Source: Mortierella sp. BCC40632
Lineage: Eukaryota > Mortierellomycota > Mortierellomycetes > Mortierellales > Mortierellaceae
DNA: 64,000 nucleotides
Direction: 5' to 3'
Assembly (NCBI GenBank): GCA_011634665.1
Contig: WAEK01000002.1
Location: 2,994,501 to 3,058,500 of the forward strand
Position numbers and translations under genes: made by a program. The notes beneath the pieces are model-generated. The model saw only the letters and a list, made by a program, of their open reading frames with translations. It was not told where the DNA came from and searched no databases. Positions 63,612 to 64,000 of the stretch are shown in pieces. The number at the start of each line of letters is the position of its first letter. The stretch's first letter is position 1.

Positions 63612-63863
63612 TTGCTTTCCTGTTACTGTTTGTTGGGAGTGTTGTGCCAAATTTCTCTTGCAGAAATAGGGATAAAAAAAAAAAAAAAGGGGAAGGCGCA
63701 TTGACCCGCGAAGGGGAGTGGGGACTGCTTGCCCGCCCTTTGTGAAAAACGAAAGAGAGACGTGTCGTGTTGGCCTTTTTTTTTTTTTTTTTTTTTTTCC
63801 TCCTCTTCTCCGCACTGCATTTTCCCATTCTTCCCAGTCTTGACAGTATTATAACAAAGAACA
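63259..63863. other. Intergenic with poly(T) tracts
   Basis: 3' flank of the RRM gene and promoter of the next gene. It contains two long T runs interrupted by C near 63571-63613, an A15 run near 63674 and a T21 run near 63777. No gene. Confidence 0.5.
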
Positions 63864-64000
63864 ATGGCGCCTATTCGTTCGGTCCTGGTCTCAAGACCAG
63901 TCCTTGCTGCCTTTGCTCTTGTAGGTTGCATGGCTCTCTTTGTCACCACTTTGGATCACAGTCGTCGTGAGGATTTCAAGGACCGTTTCAAGAACAGTAT
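63864..64000 (+). CDS. Partial gene: short N-terminal membrane-anchored protein
   Basis: Starts ACAATGG and runs off the window. The 45 visible residues are MAPIRSVLVSRPVLAAFALV, then GCMALFVTT and a charged part (LDHSRREDFKDRFKNS). A basic N-terminus followed by one hydrophobic segment suggests a mitochondrial or membrane-anchored small protein. I do not recognise the family, and the end lies outside the window. Confidence 0.6.
   Translation, partial: MAPIRSVLVSRPVLAAFALVGCMALFVTTLDHSRREDFKDRFKNS

Overview
This window is nuclear DNA of a filamentous fungus, most likely an early-diverging one of the Mortierellomycotina/Mucoromycota type. That placement is inferred from gene content and style, not from a marker gene. 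Genes are intron-rich with short GT-AG introns. A/T homopolymers and CT/GA microsatellites crowd introns and intergenic DNA. The gene set (BLOC-1 subunit 2, site-2 protease, gp78-like ligase, cyclin Y, DIP2/CPS1, an Ecl1-type protein) is opisthokont rather than plant or bacterial. I reconstructed splice forms by hand from junction phase and family similarity, so exon edges are predictions.

Layout. 0.3-3.2 kb: BLOC1S2 (-) and PSMD9/Nas2 (+) diverge from a shared promoter. 3.3-11.7 kb (-): SLX4 and site-2 protease in tandem. 12.7 kb (+): a 3CxxC zinc-finger protein. 13.1-15.9 kb: no intact gene. 15.9-21.1 kb (-): an ABCC/MRP transporter. 22.5-28.1 kb (-): a gp78/AMFR-like RING ligase and an EXD2 C-terminal-domain protein. 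29.9-33.9 kb (+): a long cyclin-Y-like protein. 34-40 kb: gene-poor, with a secreted beta-trefoil protein and a small secreted protein. 41.2-48.2 kb (-): DIP2/CPS1 with ten exons. 49.7-51.2 kb (-): RPAP2/Rtr1 phosphatase. 52.5-55.5 kb (-): a damaged Mutator-like transposase. 55.9-58.2 kb (+): adenylosuccinate synthetase. 60.3 kb (+): an Ecl1-family protein with an upstream ORF. 62.0-63.3 kb (+): a glycine-rich RRM protein whose start codon is split by an intron. 63.9 kb (+): a gene cut by the window end.

Themes. There is no operon or obvious biosynthetic cluster. Site-2 protease, gp78 and DIP2 all belong to ER/lipid homeostasis in animals, and SLX4 and EXD2 to DNA repair, but their proximity may be chance. 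The most distinctive points are non-standard expression features (a split AUG, two GC-AG introns, an uORF), departures from family architecture (gp78 with a UIM, EXD2 without its exonuclease), and frameshifts in BLOC1S2 and the MULE transposase. I did not find a clear previously undescribed multi-gene system.
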